Of a DNA stretch of 64,000 nt, positions 55,545-64,000 are shown piece by piece (positions within the stretch are counted from its first letter, which is position 1; each line of letters opens with the position of its first letter). Position numbers and translations under genes: made by a program. Origin of the DNA: Jeotgalibaca arthritidis (lineage in GTDB: Bacteria; Bacillota; Bacilli; Lactobacillales; Aerococcaceae); the NCBI RefSeq assembly GCF_011100465.1, contig NZ_CP049740.1, positions 1,728,001-1,792,000 of the forward strand. The letters are read 5' to 3'. A model generated the notes under the pieces. The model was not told the origin of the DNA and searched no databases. It saw only the letters and a list, made by a program, of their open reading frames with translations.

Positions 55545-56240
55545 TTACTTGATAACTCTTAAGTAGTCTTTGCCGATGGCATGGACATTCTTTTTTTGGA
55601 GGAGTTTGTTGTGTTGCTGGTTTTGAATACCTAAATGATGTAGGGATTCTTCAATTAAATCGCTAGACAACTTGTCATCGATGAGCACACCGTAGTTTTG
55701 ATTCATACTATCAAAGATGACCAAAGAGGGTGTTCTAACAATATTCATTTCTTGCGCAATACGTTGGTCTGATTCATAAGCACTCTTCACAAATTCTGAA
55801 TTCTTATCTTCAAAAAACATATCAACATCTAACCGCGCACCTTTTGCAACAGTAGCTAATAAGTCGTCACTGTATTCAATGGGATTAGTTGTTAGTTCCT
55901 TTTGAAGTAATAACAGAAAATTTCTTCCACGCTTTTTACCTTGCATGAGGGCAGCCTTGTAGGCGAGACAAGCATCATATATGGTATGGTAAGTCTGGTT
56001 ACGAAGTTGTAAATTATTAGAAGGTAGATTCATTCTTTTCATATAATGAGAGACAGTGTTGAAGTTATGGAAAGTGACAAAACGGAAATGAATTTTAATA
56101 TCCGTCAACTTATCAATAATCTTCAAGACTTCTTGTTCTGCTCGGTAGCATTTTAACCCAATAGGATTAACAAAAAGATATACTTCATAAATTTTCGGCG
56201 AAGAAGAGAGAGCATGAACGGCATTTTGATTTCTGTACAT
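55545..56240 (-). CDS. spxH: SpxH (YjbH), ClpXP adaptor for Spx, with altered CxxC
   Basis: A 231-residue DsbA-fold protein that presents Spx to ClpXP. Start ATG 56240 (MYRNQNAVHA) has GAAGGGAT; the longer frame to 56297 lacks a site. At the position of the usual CxxC, the sequence is PIGLKC: Gly28 replaces the first Cys and only Cys31 stays, so a dithiol centre is absent. VRTPSLVIF supplies the cis-Pro loop. Position after pepF agrees with Bacillus yjbH. Confidence 0.88.
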   Translation of the reverse strand: MYRNQNAVHALSSSPKIYEVYLFVNPIGLKCYRAEQEVLKIIDKLTDIKIHFRFVTFHNFNTVSHYMKRMNLPSNNLQLRNQTYHTIYDACLAYKAALMQGKKRGRNFLLLLQKELTTNPIEYSDDLLATVAKGARLDVDMFFEDKNSEFVKSAYESDQRIAQEMNIVRTPSLVIFDSMNQNYGVLIDDKLSSDLIEESLHHLGIQNQQHNKLLQKKNVHAIGKDYLRVIK

Positions 56241-56471
56241 AATATCCCTTCTTATCACTTTATTTTGAACAAAAAGGCTCTTTCGTCCTTTATTCACTAC
56301 CTATTATAATCGTAATAGTAAACAAAAGTAAAATATCTTGCTTTTCTTACTTTTACTAAGAAGGCAGACGTTCACACATTCGTCAAAATGAGCACATAAA
56401 ACTTTCTAATGCGCAATATAACAACAGGTAATAGAGTTAAACAAAGCTAATAAAAGTAAACTTAAGTTCAT

Positions 56472-56503
56472 AAAGACGCCAACTATTCAGCTGGCGCTCT
56501 ATT
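56472..56503 (-). terminator. Terminator of the CYTH gene (minus strand)
   Basis: Minus-strand GCGCCAGCT / AGTTGGCGT stem with loop GAAT, followed by CTTTAT; short T run. Starts at the stop codon. Confidence 0.65.
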
Positions 56504-57097
56504 TTACTCTGCTTTTTCGCTGTTTGGGTATTGAAGAGCGCGTTGTATTTTTTGAGTGGTCTTTCTCTTTTTGATTTCATGGTGGGTTAAGAAGGTGTTA
56601 AAGAGGATTAATCCTTTTTCTAAGTCTTCTGTTTCAAATTCGAGTTCATAATCTTTTTGATCTTGGTAATAACTCTTGTCTAAAAAGTAAACGCCACCCT
56701 CACCAGAGAACGTATGACGAACGGTTGATAATTGGCCAACTGGTTTTAATCGATCAAGATCGATGGTTTCCTTTTTTAACATGGAAGCGACATGACCAGC
56801 ATTTTTGATTTTTTTATCTGAAATCAATTGGTTTGCTTCAACCAAAGAAAGGGCGTCCGTAATTTCTAGCTGTTCGTTTTCTTGAAGGAGAACTTTTAAC
56901 GTCAGTTCTGCATCGTCATCATACGTTCGAATTCTTAATCCCATTTTTAAGGATTGTAGTTGGCGATCATCGGTATCGTAATAAGTGTTGGTTTGATGGA
57001 TAGCCGCTGACTCATCTAATTGGTAGTGGACCAATAGTTGTTCGTATTCTTCTTTTGTTAGTAAATTTTTAAATTCTTTTTCAATTTGTGTACTCAT
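56504..57097 (-). CDS. yjbK: YjbK, CYTH-domain phosphatase
   Basis: A 197-residue triphosphate-tunnel enzyme. EKEFKN near the N-terminus is the ExExK motif; alternating charged strands (LRIRTYDDDAELTLKV, YELEFET) line the tunnel. The natural substrate, likely tripolyphosphate or a nucleoside triphosphate, is unsure. It is divergent from relQ, with about 150 bp between. Confidence 0.88.
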   Translation of the reverse strand: MSTQIEKEFKNLLTKEEYEQLLVHYQLDESAAIHQTNTYYDTDDRQLQSLKMGLRIRTYDDDAELTLKVLLQENEQLEITDALSLVEANQLISDKKIKNAGHVASMLKKETIDLDRLKPVGQLSTVRHTFSGEGGVYFLDKSYYQDQKDYELEFETEDLEKGLILFNTFLTHHEIKKRKTTQKIQRALQYPNSEKAE

Positions 57098-57255
57098 GAC
57101 AGCTCCGTCCTTTCTGTGTAAGCCTAGCTAAATAGTATCACATAACTATTAAGATAGTAAAAAGATTACATTGAATCATCTTCTGTTTCAGGAAAAGAAT
57201 GAATTATGTTAAAATACTAATGATAGTTAAAAACTGATAAATAAGGTGTTTGAGT

Positions 57256-57897
57256 ATGGAAAATAAATTTGTAACAGATTGGGATTCCTTTCTTGCTCCC
57301 TATGAACAAGCAGTTGAGGAATTGAAAGTAAAGTTAAAAAGTATACGAAAACAGTACCGAGATAATCAAGAACACGCACCAATAGAATTTATTACTGGAA
57401 GAGTAAAGACCAAAGAAAGTATTTTAGAAAAAGCGGAAGTGAGAAATATCCGCCTTGATCGTTTGGAAGAAGATGTTCAAGATATTGCTGGCATTCGAAT
57501 CATGTGTCAGTTTGTTGATGACATCCATGAAGTTGTTAAATTATTAAAAGCTAGAAATGATTTTAAAGTGATTATCGAACGTGACTATGTGACTAACCGC
57601 AAAGAAAGTGGTTATCGTTCTTATCATTTAGTGATTGAATATCCTGTCCAACGTATTATGGAAGAAAAAGTTATTTTATGTGAAATTCAAATTAGGACTC
57701 TTGCGATGAATTTTTGGGCAACGATTGAACATACCTTAAACTACAAGTACAAGGGCGAATACCCAAAAGAATTGCATAACCGATTAATTCGTGCAGCAGA
57801 GGCTGCCTTCCTATTAGATAATGAAATGTCAGAAATTAGAGAAGAAATTAAGGAAGCCCAGTTTTATTTTAGTGATAAGAAAAAGAATATCAATTAG
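57256..57897 (+). CDS. relQ: RelQ, small alarmone synthetase
   Basis: A 213-residue (p)ppGpp synthetase without hydrolase domain. GRVKTKESILEKAEVR, DIAGIRIMCQFVDDI, ESGYRSYHLVIEYP and CEIQIRTLAMNFWATIEH are the synthetase motifs. ATG 57256 is chosen, 7 nt after AAGGTG. It is coupled to nadK, the usual partner. Confidence 0.94.
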   Translation: MENKFVTDWDSFLAPYEQAVEELKVKLKSIRKQYRDNQEHAPIEFITGRVKTKESILEKAEVRNIRLDRLEEDVQDIAGIRIMCQFVDDIHEVVKLLKARNDFKVIIERDYVTNRKESGYRSYHLVIEYPVQRIMEEKVILCEIQIRTLAMNFWATIEHTLNYKYKGEYPKELHNRLIRAAEAAFLLDNEMSEIREEIKEAQFYFSDKKKNIN

Positions 57898-57909
57898 AGG
57901 TGTTTGAGC

Positions 57910-58716
57910 ATGAAAGTCGCGTTGGTTAATAACCATACAGCTGAATCCATAAAATTGGCTGAAGAATTTTTAAGTAAAATAAAGGCCAAAGGAATTCAAT
58001 TAGATGATGAAAACCCAAACTTGGTTGTCACCATTGGCGGAGACGGCACGTTATTATCTGCTTTTCATAAGTACCAACATTTACTAAGTACTGTCCGCTT
58101 TGTTGGGGTTCATACGGGTCATCTTGGTTTTTATACGGACTGGCGTGACTATGAAATCGATGATCTTATTGAAAGTTTGGAGCACGATCGGGGCGAGAGC
58201 GTGAGTTATCCGTTACTCGATATACGAATTGACTACCGTGATAGCGACCAATCAGACAGGTTAATTGCATTAAACGAAGCTGTTCTAAAGAAAGTTGATG
58301 GCACAATGGTCTGTGAAGTTTTCGTTAAAGATGAATTATTCGAGACCTTTAGAGGAGATGGCCTTTGTGTTGCGACACCAACTGGTTCAACGGGTATCAG
58401 TAAATCATTGGGTGGAGCAGTCATTCACCCACGTACCGAAGCCATTCAGCTAACAGAGATGGCCTCTGTTAATAATCGGGTCTACCGAACTCTCAGTTCA
58501 CCGATGATTATTGCTAAAGATGAATGGATTGTCGTGAAACCCATTGAAGAACATGGGCTCATTGTGACGGTTGACCATCTGACTTTCCGTGATAAACATA
58601 TTGAAAAACTAGTTTACCGTGTAGCAAATGAAAAAGTTCATTTTGCCCGTTATCGCCATATGCATTTCTGGAATCGTGTTGAAAATGCCTTTATTGGGAT
58701 TGCTAACAAGCGTTAA
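57910..58716 (+). CDS. nadK: NAD kinase
   Basis: A 268-residue kinase that makes NADP. VVTIGGDGTLLSAFHKY and TPTGSTGISKSLGGAVIHP are the GGDG and nucleotide-binding motifs. ATG 57910 follows GAGGTG. Together with relQ and the next genes it forms an operon with short gaps. Confidence 0.95.
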   Translation: MKVALVNNHTAESIKLAEEFLSKIKAKGIQLDDENPNLVVTIGGDGTLLSAFHKYQHLLSTVRFVGVHTGHLGFYTDWRDYEIDDLIESLEHDRGESVSYPLLDIRIDYRDSDQSDRLIALNEAVLKKVDGTMVCEVFVKDELFETFRGDGLCVATPTGSTGISKSLGGAVIHPRTEAIQLTEMASVNNRVYRTLSSPMIIAKDEWIVVKPIEEHGLIVTVDHLTFRDKHIEKLVYRVANEKVHFARYRHMHFWNRVENAFIGIANKR

Positions 58717-58736
58717 TTGAAGAGAGGATGATTGGT

Positions 58737-59696
58737 TTGTCAGATAAGCCACTATTACTGTTAATGACTGATTTAAAAAATCATCATATAAAAGAACTAG
58801 AAGACTCGTTAGCGGGTTTTGAATTAATTAGGACCATTCCTGATGATAAACGTCAGTTATCTCGTATTGAGATTGTCGTTGGGTGGACAAAAGAATTGAC
58901 CGAGCTCTGGCAGCAAGGTGATTTAATATCTTTAAAATGGATTCAAGCGATTTCTGCGGGTGTGAATTCATTACCTTTAGATAGCCTAAGAGAGCATGGT
59001 GTTATGTTAACCAATGCTTCTGGCATCCATAAAGATACGATTAGTGAGCATGTCATTGGTCTAATATTATATCATGCACGCTCGTTTAATCAGATCAAAC
59101 TGAATCAACAGAATAATCATTGGGATCAAGCGATTTCTGTTCAACAATTAGAGGGTAAAACGGCTATTATTTTTGGTATTGGAAATATTGGACGACGGCT
59201 AGCAACTTTACTAAAAGCTTTTGGGGTTCACACAATCGGTGTGAATACGAGAGGTAACAAAGTAGCAGAGGTTGATCAGACTGTTTCTCAAGAAGAGAGC
59301 AATCGCTATTTAGAACAAGCTGACTATGTTATCAATATTTTACCACAAACTGACGAAACAAAAGGTTTCTTTAACAGCGACCGCTTTAAAGCTATGAAAA
59401 AAGGAACAGCTTTTTTTAATGTAGGTAGAGGAAACGCCGTTGATACGGAGGCCCTATTAACCGCTCTAGATTCAAACCAGCTCGCTTTTGCAGCTCTCGA
59501 TGTCTTTGAAACAGAGCCGTTAGAAGCGGACAGTCCATTGTGGCAACACGACCGTATTTTTATTACCCCTCACGTATCTGGGATGGTGGAACATTTTCGT
59601 GATGCTCTCTTTTCAGTTGTTGGCCCTAATGCCCAAGCTTATGGTGAAAATGGAAAACCAAGCTTGAATATGGTAGACTACGAGAAACGTTATTAA
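58737..59696 (+). CDS. D-2-hydroxyacid dehydrogenase family protein
   Basis: A 319-residue NAD(P)-dependent enzyme. Rossmann motif FGIGNIGRRLATLLKAFG (about residue 146), NILPQTDETKGF, NVGRGNAVDTEALLTAL and the catalytic His of ITPHVSG are present. GAGAGG lies directly before ATG 58728, so TTG 58737 (MSDKPLLLLMTD) has better spacing. The substrate is unknown. This gene interrupts the nadK-rluD order seen in Bacillus. Confidence 0.83.
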   Translation: MSDKPLLLLMTDLKNHHIKELEDSLAGFELIRTIPDDKRQLSRIEIVVGWTKELTELWQQGDLISLKWIQAISAGVNSLPLDSLREHGVMLTNASGIHKDTISEHVIGLILYHARSFNQIKLNQQNNHWDQAISVQQLEGKTAIIFGIGNIGRRLATLLKAFGVHTIGVNTRGNKVAEVDQTVSQEESNRYLEQADYVINILPQTDETKGFFNSDRFKAMKKGTAFFNVGRGNAVDTEALLTALDSNQLAFAALDVFETEPLEADSPLWQHDRIFITPHVSGMVEHFRDALFSVVGPNAQAYGENGKPSLNMVDYEKRY

Positions 59697-59712
59697 GAGA
59701 AAAATAAACGCT

Positions 59713-59750
59713 TAAACCTGCTGATCTGTTAGTCCGCAGGTTTTATTTAA
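59713..59750 (+). terminator. Terminator after the dehydrogenase
   Basis: AAACCTGC / GCAGGTTT with loop of 14 bases, then TATTTAAT. Confidence 0.75.
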
Positions 59751-59779
59751 TGAAGCAATGAGAAGTGGAGCAAGTTAAT

Positions 59780-60718
59780 GTGATTTATGAATGGCACTAC
59801 GACGATGAACAATCAATTCTATTACGTACTTTTTTAAGAAATCAAGGCATTTCCAAGCGCCTATTAGCAAAAATAAAATTCCATGGCGGCGAAATTCGCC
59901 TCAATAATAAAACCGAAAATGTATTGGCCAAATTACAAAAAGGAGATCATATCTGGGTTCAAGTTCCGGACGAAGGGGAGCATGAAACGACAGTGCCAGT
60001 TGATATTCCGATTGCGATTGTGTATGAAGACGACCACATTTTAATTGTTGATAAACCAGCTGGTGTGGCATCGATTCCCTCTCGTAAAAATCCGCATCTG
60101 TCTATGGCAAACCGTGTAAAAGGCTATTACAAAAGACAGAATTATGCTGATCAAGTCATTCATATTGTGACACGACTTGACCGAGATACAACAGGGTTGA
60201 TGCTATTTGCAAAGAACCGTTATACCCATGCGCTTATGGATCAGCAATTACGAAACAAAACGATTCAAAAGTATTATTATGCTCTAACGTCACCTTATAA
60301 TCGCTTAGAAGAAGAGCATGGCTTTATTAATGCTCCTATTGCTCGAACTGATGATTCAATTATTACCCGGCAGGTGAAAGAGGGCGGGAAAGATGCCTTA
60401 ACTGAATATTGGACAGCTAGAAGATACCGAGATGGTCATCTTTATCGGATTCAGCTGCATACGGGACGGACTCACCAAATTCGCGTACACTTCACCCATA
60501 TGGGAGCACCGTTGGTTGGTGATTCGTTATACGGTGGCCCTGATAATGACATTGTTAAGCGTCAAGCCTTGCACTGTAAGGCGTTAGTATTTAATCATCC
60601 CTTAACGGGAGAAAGATTGACAATTGAAACTGATTTTCCAACTGATTTTAAAGATTGGTTGGCACAAGAAGAAGAGAAAGAAGGGAGATCATATGATGGA
60701 ACCGCAATACGAATTTGA
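59780..60718 (+). CDS. RluD-family pseudouridine synthase (YjbO-like)
   Basis: A 312-residue RNA pseudouridine synthase: N-terminal S4-like region (GISKRLLAKIKFHGGEIRLNNK), catalytic HIVTRLDRDTTGLMLFAKN with the essential Asp, and HTGRTHQIRVHF. GTG 59780 has GGAG at 9 nt; GTG 59765 has no site. It overlaps mgtE by 26 bp. Confidence 0.9.
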   Translation: MIYEWHYDDEQSILLRTFLRNQGISKRLLAKIKFHGGEIRLNNKTENVLAKLQKGDHIWVQVPDEGEHETTVPVDIPIAIVYEDDHILIVDKPAGVASIPSRKNPHLSMANRVKGYYKRQNYADQVIHIVTRLDRDTTGLMLFAKNRYTHALMDQQLRNKTIQKYYYALTSPYNRLEEEHGFINAPIARTDDSIITRQVKEGGKDALTEYWTARRYRDGHLYRIQLHTGRTHQIRVHFTHMGAPLVGDSLYGGPDNDIVKRQALHCKALVFNHPLTGERLTIETDFPTDFKDWLAQEEEKEGRSYDGTAIRI

Positions 60719-62066
60719 TTTGGAGCTAGAGACTAATCACATTCAATCAGTCCTAGACTTAGATGATATGGAGGCTTTTCGAGAAACTTTTTTTAGCTAT
60801 CCACTCTATGACCAAGCCCAGGTTTATCGTAATCTACCCTCTGAGAATCGTTTGAAAATTTATAACTACCTCTCACCTAAAGAAATTTCAGATATGTTTG
60901 AAATTCTGGAGGAAGATGTCGAATCCATTGAAGTTTATATTTTAGAGATGAATAAGCAGTATGCCGCTGATATGTTGGCCAATATGTATACCGATAATGC
61001 GGTTGATATGTTGAAACAGCTTGAACCTGATATGGTTCCCAAATATTTACGTTTAATGGATGATGAGCAAGCTGCCCACTTACGTGAGGTCTTGGTCTAT
61101 GAGGATGCTACAGCTGGTGCGATTATGACAACGGAATATATTGCCATTAAATCAAATCAGACTGTTCGTTCTGCTATGGCAATTTTAAAGAGTAAAGCAC
61201 CTGAAGCGGAAACGATTTATTATATCTATGTCATTAATAATAAAGAGCAGTTGTTGGGGGTTATTTCCTTACGTGACTTAATTATTTCTCACGAGGATCA
61301 GATGATCCATGATATCATGAGTGATCGTATCGTCCGAGTTAATGTGGATGACGATCAAGAAGATGTTGCTCACGTTGCTCGTGACTACGACTTCCTAGCA
61401 TTACCGGTTGTGGATGATAATAATGTTTTATTAGGTATTATTACAATTGATGATATTATGGACGTTATGCACGAAGAAGCGACTAGTGACTATTCTGGTT
61501 TGGCTGCCGTTGACGTTGATGAAACAACGCTCAATCCGTTTCGTGCGGCATCCAAACGTTTGCCGTGGTTGATTACTTTATTATTTTTAGGAATGGGAAC
61601 ATCCACTCTAATTAGTCAATATGAAGGGTTGATTGCTAATGCGGCTATTTTATCAGTCTTTGTGACGCTGATTACTGGGACAGCAGGGAACGCAGGTACC
61701 CAATCGCTAGCGGTTGCCGTTCGTAAAATCGGTTTGCCAGATGCAGAAAAACGTAGTTGGTTAGCTGTTGTTATTCAAGAAACAATGACAGGCTTAATCG
61801 AAGGTATCATTACCGGAGCGACAATTATGTTGGTCGTTGGCATTTGGCAGAAAAGTTTTCTATTAGGTGGGATTATTGGCTTCTCTATGATGGTTGCCAT
61901 TACCGTTGCCAACTTAGCAGGAAGCTTAATTCCGATTTTAATGGATAAATTAGGATTTGATCCTGCCGTAGCAAGCGGACCATTTATATCGACCTTTAGT
62001 GACTTAACGAGTGTTTTGATTTATTTTAATATCGCTAAGCATTTTTTAGTTATTTTAATGAAATGA
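60693..62066 (+). CDS. mgtE: MgtE magnesium transporter
   Basis: A 457-residue Mg2+ channel. A helical N-domain, two CBS domains (about residues 135-255, with TTEYIAIKSNQTV and VDDDQEDVAHVARDYDF) and five C-terminal membrane helices (LPWLITLLFLGMGTSTLI onward, with the conserved TGTAGNAGTQS pore region). Start ATG 60693, or 60696, behind AAGGGAG. It is translationally coupled to the pseudouridine synthase. Confidence 0.94.
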   Translation: MMEPQYEFDLELETNHIQSVLDLDDMEAFRETFFSYPLYDQAQVYRNLPSENRLKIYNYLSPKEISDMFEILEEDVESIEVYILEMNKQYAADMLANMYTDNAVDMLKQLEPDMVPKYLRLMDDEQAAHLREVLVYEDATAGAIMTTEYIAIKSNQTVRSAMAILKSKAPEAETIYYIYVINNKEQLLGVISLRDLIISHEDQMIHDIMSDRIVRVNVDDDQEDVAHVARDYDFLALPVVDDNNVLLGIITIDDIMDVMHEEATSDYSGLAAVDVDETTLNPFRAASKRLPWLITLLFLGMGTSTLISQYEGLIANAAILSVFVTLITGTAGNAGTQSLAVAVRKIGLPDAEKRSWLAVVIQETMTGLIEGIITGATIMLVVGIWQKSFLLGGIIGFSMMVAITVANLAGSLIPILMDKLGFDPAVASGPFISTFSDLTSVLIYFNIAKHFLVILMK

Positions 62067-62069
62067 TGA

Positions 62070-62103
62070 AAAAGGAAGTGGGACTAGTTCCACTTCTTTT
62101 TTC
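62070..62103. terminator. Terminator between mgtE and the GNAT gene
   Basis: AAAGGAAGTGG / CCACTTCTTTT with loop GACTAGTT and T runs on both sides; serves both converging genes. Confidence 0.88.
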
Positions 62104-62536
62104 ATAAGCTTTTTTCCATATCGTAGTGAGGAATTCCTGCTTCTAGGTACTCATCGCTGTTAATCACATAGCCTAATTTCTCATAAAATGGAATAGCATA
62201 GCTTTGTGCACCAAGTATAAAGCGCTCACCACCAAGTTCTTTTCCAGCTTGCTCAAGGGCTAACAACAAATGGTTACCATAATGTTTCCCTCTCTCTTCA
62301 GCTAAAACAGCTACACGCTGTACTTTAAAAGACTTGTCGTCTAATTGATAAAGTCTTGCAGTTGCAACTGCTTTATCATTTTGGTAAGCAACAACGTGTA
62401 AACAGGCTGCCTCATTTTCATCTATTTCAATGTCTTCTGGAACGTTTTGCTCTTCTATAAAGACAAGTCGTCTAATCATAATTGAGTCTTGATAGGTTGA
62501 CGATTGTGTATCTCGTGTTTGTTTGAAGGCTAGCAT
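62102..62536 (-). CDS. GNAT-family N-acetyltransferase
   Basis: A 144-residue acetyltransferase. The acetyl-CoA motif VQRVAVLAEERGKHYGNHLL (about residues 71-90) is clear, and RLVFIEEQNVPEDIE matches the YjcF/ElaA-like subgroup. The substrate is unknown. Monocistronic. Confidence 0.87.
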   Translation of the reverse strand: MLAFKQTRDTQSSTYQDSIMIRRLVFIEEQNVPEDIEIDENEAACLHVVAYQNDKAVATARLYQLDDKSFKVQRVAVLAEERGKHYGNHLLLALEQAGKELGGERFILGAQSYAIPFYEKLGYVINSDEYLEAGIPHYDMEKSL

Positions 62537-62640
62537 AGCAATCTCCTTTTCAAAAATCTGATGATTATTATGGTAACATTAATAAAAAATGAAAGGAAGA
62601 ATCTTAATAAACTATTTTTTTATTTTTCAAGTCGTTTTAG

Positions 62641-62668
62641 TTGCAAAAGTAAAAAAATAGAGTAGAAT
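62641..62668 (+). promoter_or_regulatory. Possible promoter far upstream of nox
   Basis: TTGCAA (62641-62646), 16-bp spacer, TAGAAT (62663-62668). Confidence 0.4.
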
Positions 62669-62713
62669 CTATACTTGCAGACAGGGATTATCCAAGTTTG
62701 TTAAAAAAATCAT

Positions 62714-62776
62714 ATGTGAAAGATTCAAAGTGGTGAGCATTTTGGGGTCTTTTGTTCGAAATAGAACAATTATAAT
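62714..62776 (+). promoter_or_regulatory. Operator region and -10 of nox
   Basis: A perfect inverted repeat TTGTTCGAAATAGAACAA (62752-62769) directly abuts TATAAT (62771-62776). A Rex-like partial palindrome, GTGAAAGATTCAAA (62716-62729), lies further upstream. Both are suited to redox control, but the regulator is not identified. Confidence 0.55.
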
Positions 62777-62794
62777 TTAGGGGGACATACATAA

Positions 62795-64000
62795 TTGAAG
62801 ATCGTAGTAGTGGGATGTACACATGCAGGTACATCAGCAGTCAAAACTATCTTGTCAGAAAATCCGGGGGCGGATGTAACAGTATACGAAAGAAACGATA
62901 ATGTTTCGTTCTTATCCTGTGGGATTGCACTATATGTAGGTGGCGTTGTAAAGAAAGCTGAAGAGTTATTTTACTCAAACCCAGAAGAATTAAAAGCAAT
63001 GGGTGCAGATGTTCGCATGGAACACAATGTTACAAACATTGACATTAACAATAAGAGATTGGCTGTTGAAAATCTAAAAACAGGTGAGCAATTTGAAGAT
63101 TCATTTGATAAACTTGTTTTAACAACTGGTTCATGGCCAATTATCCCTCCAATTCCAGGAATTGAGAGCAAAAACGTTGTATTATGTAAAAACTATAATC
63201 AAGCACAAGAAATTATTGCGCGTAAAACAGACAAACAAAAAATCACTGTTGTCGGTGGTGGATACATCGGTATCGAGCTTGTAGAAGCTTTTGCTATGGA
63301 CAACAAAGATGTAACACTTGTTGATGGTTTAGACCGCATCTTAAACAAATACTTAGACCACGAATTCACATCAGTTCTTGAAGATGAATTAAGAAATCGT
63401 GGCGTTAAAATCCAACTAAACGAAATGGTTAAAGGATTTGAAGACAGCGAATCAGGAGATATGACAACTGTTGTAACAAGTGGTGGAGCTTACGAATCTG
63501 AACTTGTTATTCTATGTGTTGGTTTCCGTCCAAGCACTGAACTAGTTAAAGGTCAAATCGATATGTTACCAAATGGCGCAATCATCGTTGATGACTATAT
63601 GCGTACAAGCCACCCAGATGTATTTGCTGCTGGAGACAGTTGTGCAGTAAACTACAATCCAACTGGTGGACATGCTTATATTCCATTGGCAACTAATGCA
63701 GTTCGTATGGGACTTTTAGTTGGTAAAAACATTGCTGGTCCAAAAATGAAATACCGTGGTACACAATCTACTTCAGGTCTCCATTTATTTGGATTCAACA
63801 TCGGATCAACTGGTGTTAATGCTGCGAGTGCTGCAGCATTTGGTTTGGAAACAAATTCAGTATTATTCGAAGACAACTACCGTCCAGAATTTATGCCAAC
63901 AAACGAAAAAATCTTGCTAAAACTTGTTTATGAGAAAGATACATTACGTATTGTTGGTGGACAAGTAATGTCTAAATACGATGTTACACAATCTGCAAAC
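62795..64000 (+). CDS. nox: NADH oxidase (water-forming type), 3' end outside window
   Basis: Flavoprotein that oxidises NADH with O2. The frame opens at TTG 62795 (AGGGGGA site at about 9 nt) and runs to the window edge, 402 codons. VVVGCTHAGTSAV is the FAD motif, Cys42 in FLSCGIALYVGG the redox-active cysteine, VVGGGYIGIELVEAF the NAD motif (about residue 150) and FAAGDSC the second FAD contact. A CoA-disulfide reductase is the main alternative; similarity to lactic acid bacterial Nox is stronger. Confidence 0.9.
   Translation, partial: MKIVVVGCTHAGTSAVKTILSENPGADVTVYERNDNVSFLSCGIALYVGGVVKKAEELFYSNPEELKAMGADVRMEHNVTNIDINNKRLAVENLKTGEQFEDSFDKLVLTTGSWPIIPPIPGIESKNVVLCKNYNQAQEIIARKTDKQKITVVGGGYIGIELVEAFAMDNKDVTLVDGLDRILNKYLDHEFTSVLEDELRNRGVKIQLNEMVKGFEDSESGDMTTVVTSGGAYESELVILCVGFRPSTELVKGQIDMLPNGAIIVDDYMRTSHPDVFAAGDSCAVNYNPTGGHAYIPLATNAVRMGLLVGKNIAGPKMKYRGTQSTSGLHLFGFNIGSTGVNAASAAAFGLETNSVLFEDNYRPEFMPTNEKILLKLVYEKDTLRIVGGQVMSKYDVTQSAN

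Overview
The window reads as one chromosomal stretch of a low-GC, non-sporulating Firmicute. Gene content and order (yheA-yhaONM-prsA-hit-ecsAB; ytmP-trmB; pepA-ytpP-ytpR-murC; polA-mutM-coaE-nrdR-dnaB-dnaI-thrS-infC-rpmI-rplT; trpS-spx-mecA-coiA-pepF-spxH-yjbK-relQ-nadK-rluD-type synthase-mgtE) closely follow Bacillus/Listeria arrangements. The lactate oxidase, the water-forming NADH oxidase and the lack of a complete sftA point to Lactobacillales. A Carnobacteriaceae/Aerococcaceae-like member is my guess from overall character; the species cannot be settled from sequence reading alone.

Layout. 0-14 kb: cell-wall synthase (5' end outside the window), nuclease cluster yhaO/N/M, secretion foldase PrsA, HIT protein, EcsAB transporter, a long structured leader in front of ytmP-trmB. 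14-19 kb: aminopeptidase/thioredoxin-like/ytpR operon, a probable relic of the SftA DNA translocase, murC. 19-31.5 kb: replication, repair and translation genes with a threonyl T-box and an L20-type leader ahead of infC, whose start codon is probably ATA. 31.4-41.2 kb: a 9.67-kb integrated island sitting in the 3' end of rplT. It has a duplicated rplT tail at both ends, an integrase stopped by two in-frame nonsense codons, a MarR-controlled oxidoreductase/nitroreductase/monooxygenase cassette, an unrecognised protein next to a 1-kb repeat-rich non-coding tract, a serine recombinase and a decayed type III restriction-modification pair. 41.3-45.4 kb: an aldehyde dehydrogenase remnant, a HemY-like oxidase, a metallo-hydrolase and lipoate ligase. 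45.4-55.5 kb: a segment bounded by inverted copies of a multi-hairpin cassette, holding trpS, spx, a CidR-like regulator with lrgAB-type genes and lactate oxidase, mecA, coiA and pepF. 55.5-64 kb: spxH, CYTH protein, relQ, nadK, a 2-hydroxyacid dehydrogenase, pseudouridine synthase, mgtE, a GNAT protein and nox (3' end outside the window).

Common themes are redox and proteolytic stress control (Spx, its adaptor SpxH, MecA, RelQ), oxygen-consuming flavoenzymes (LctO, Nox) and two separate families of palindromic intergenic repeats. The strongest candidates for something not yet described are the rplT island with its cassette and repeat tract, the ytmP leader RNA, the cidR-lrgAB-lctO unit and the modular hairpin cassettes.
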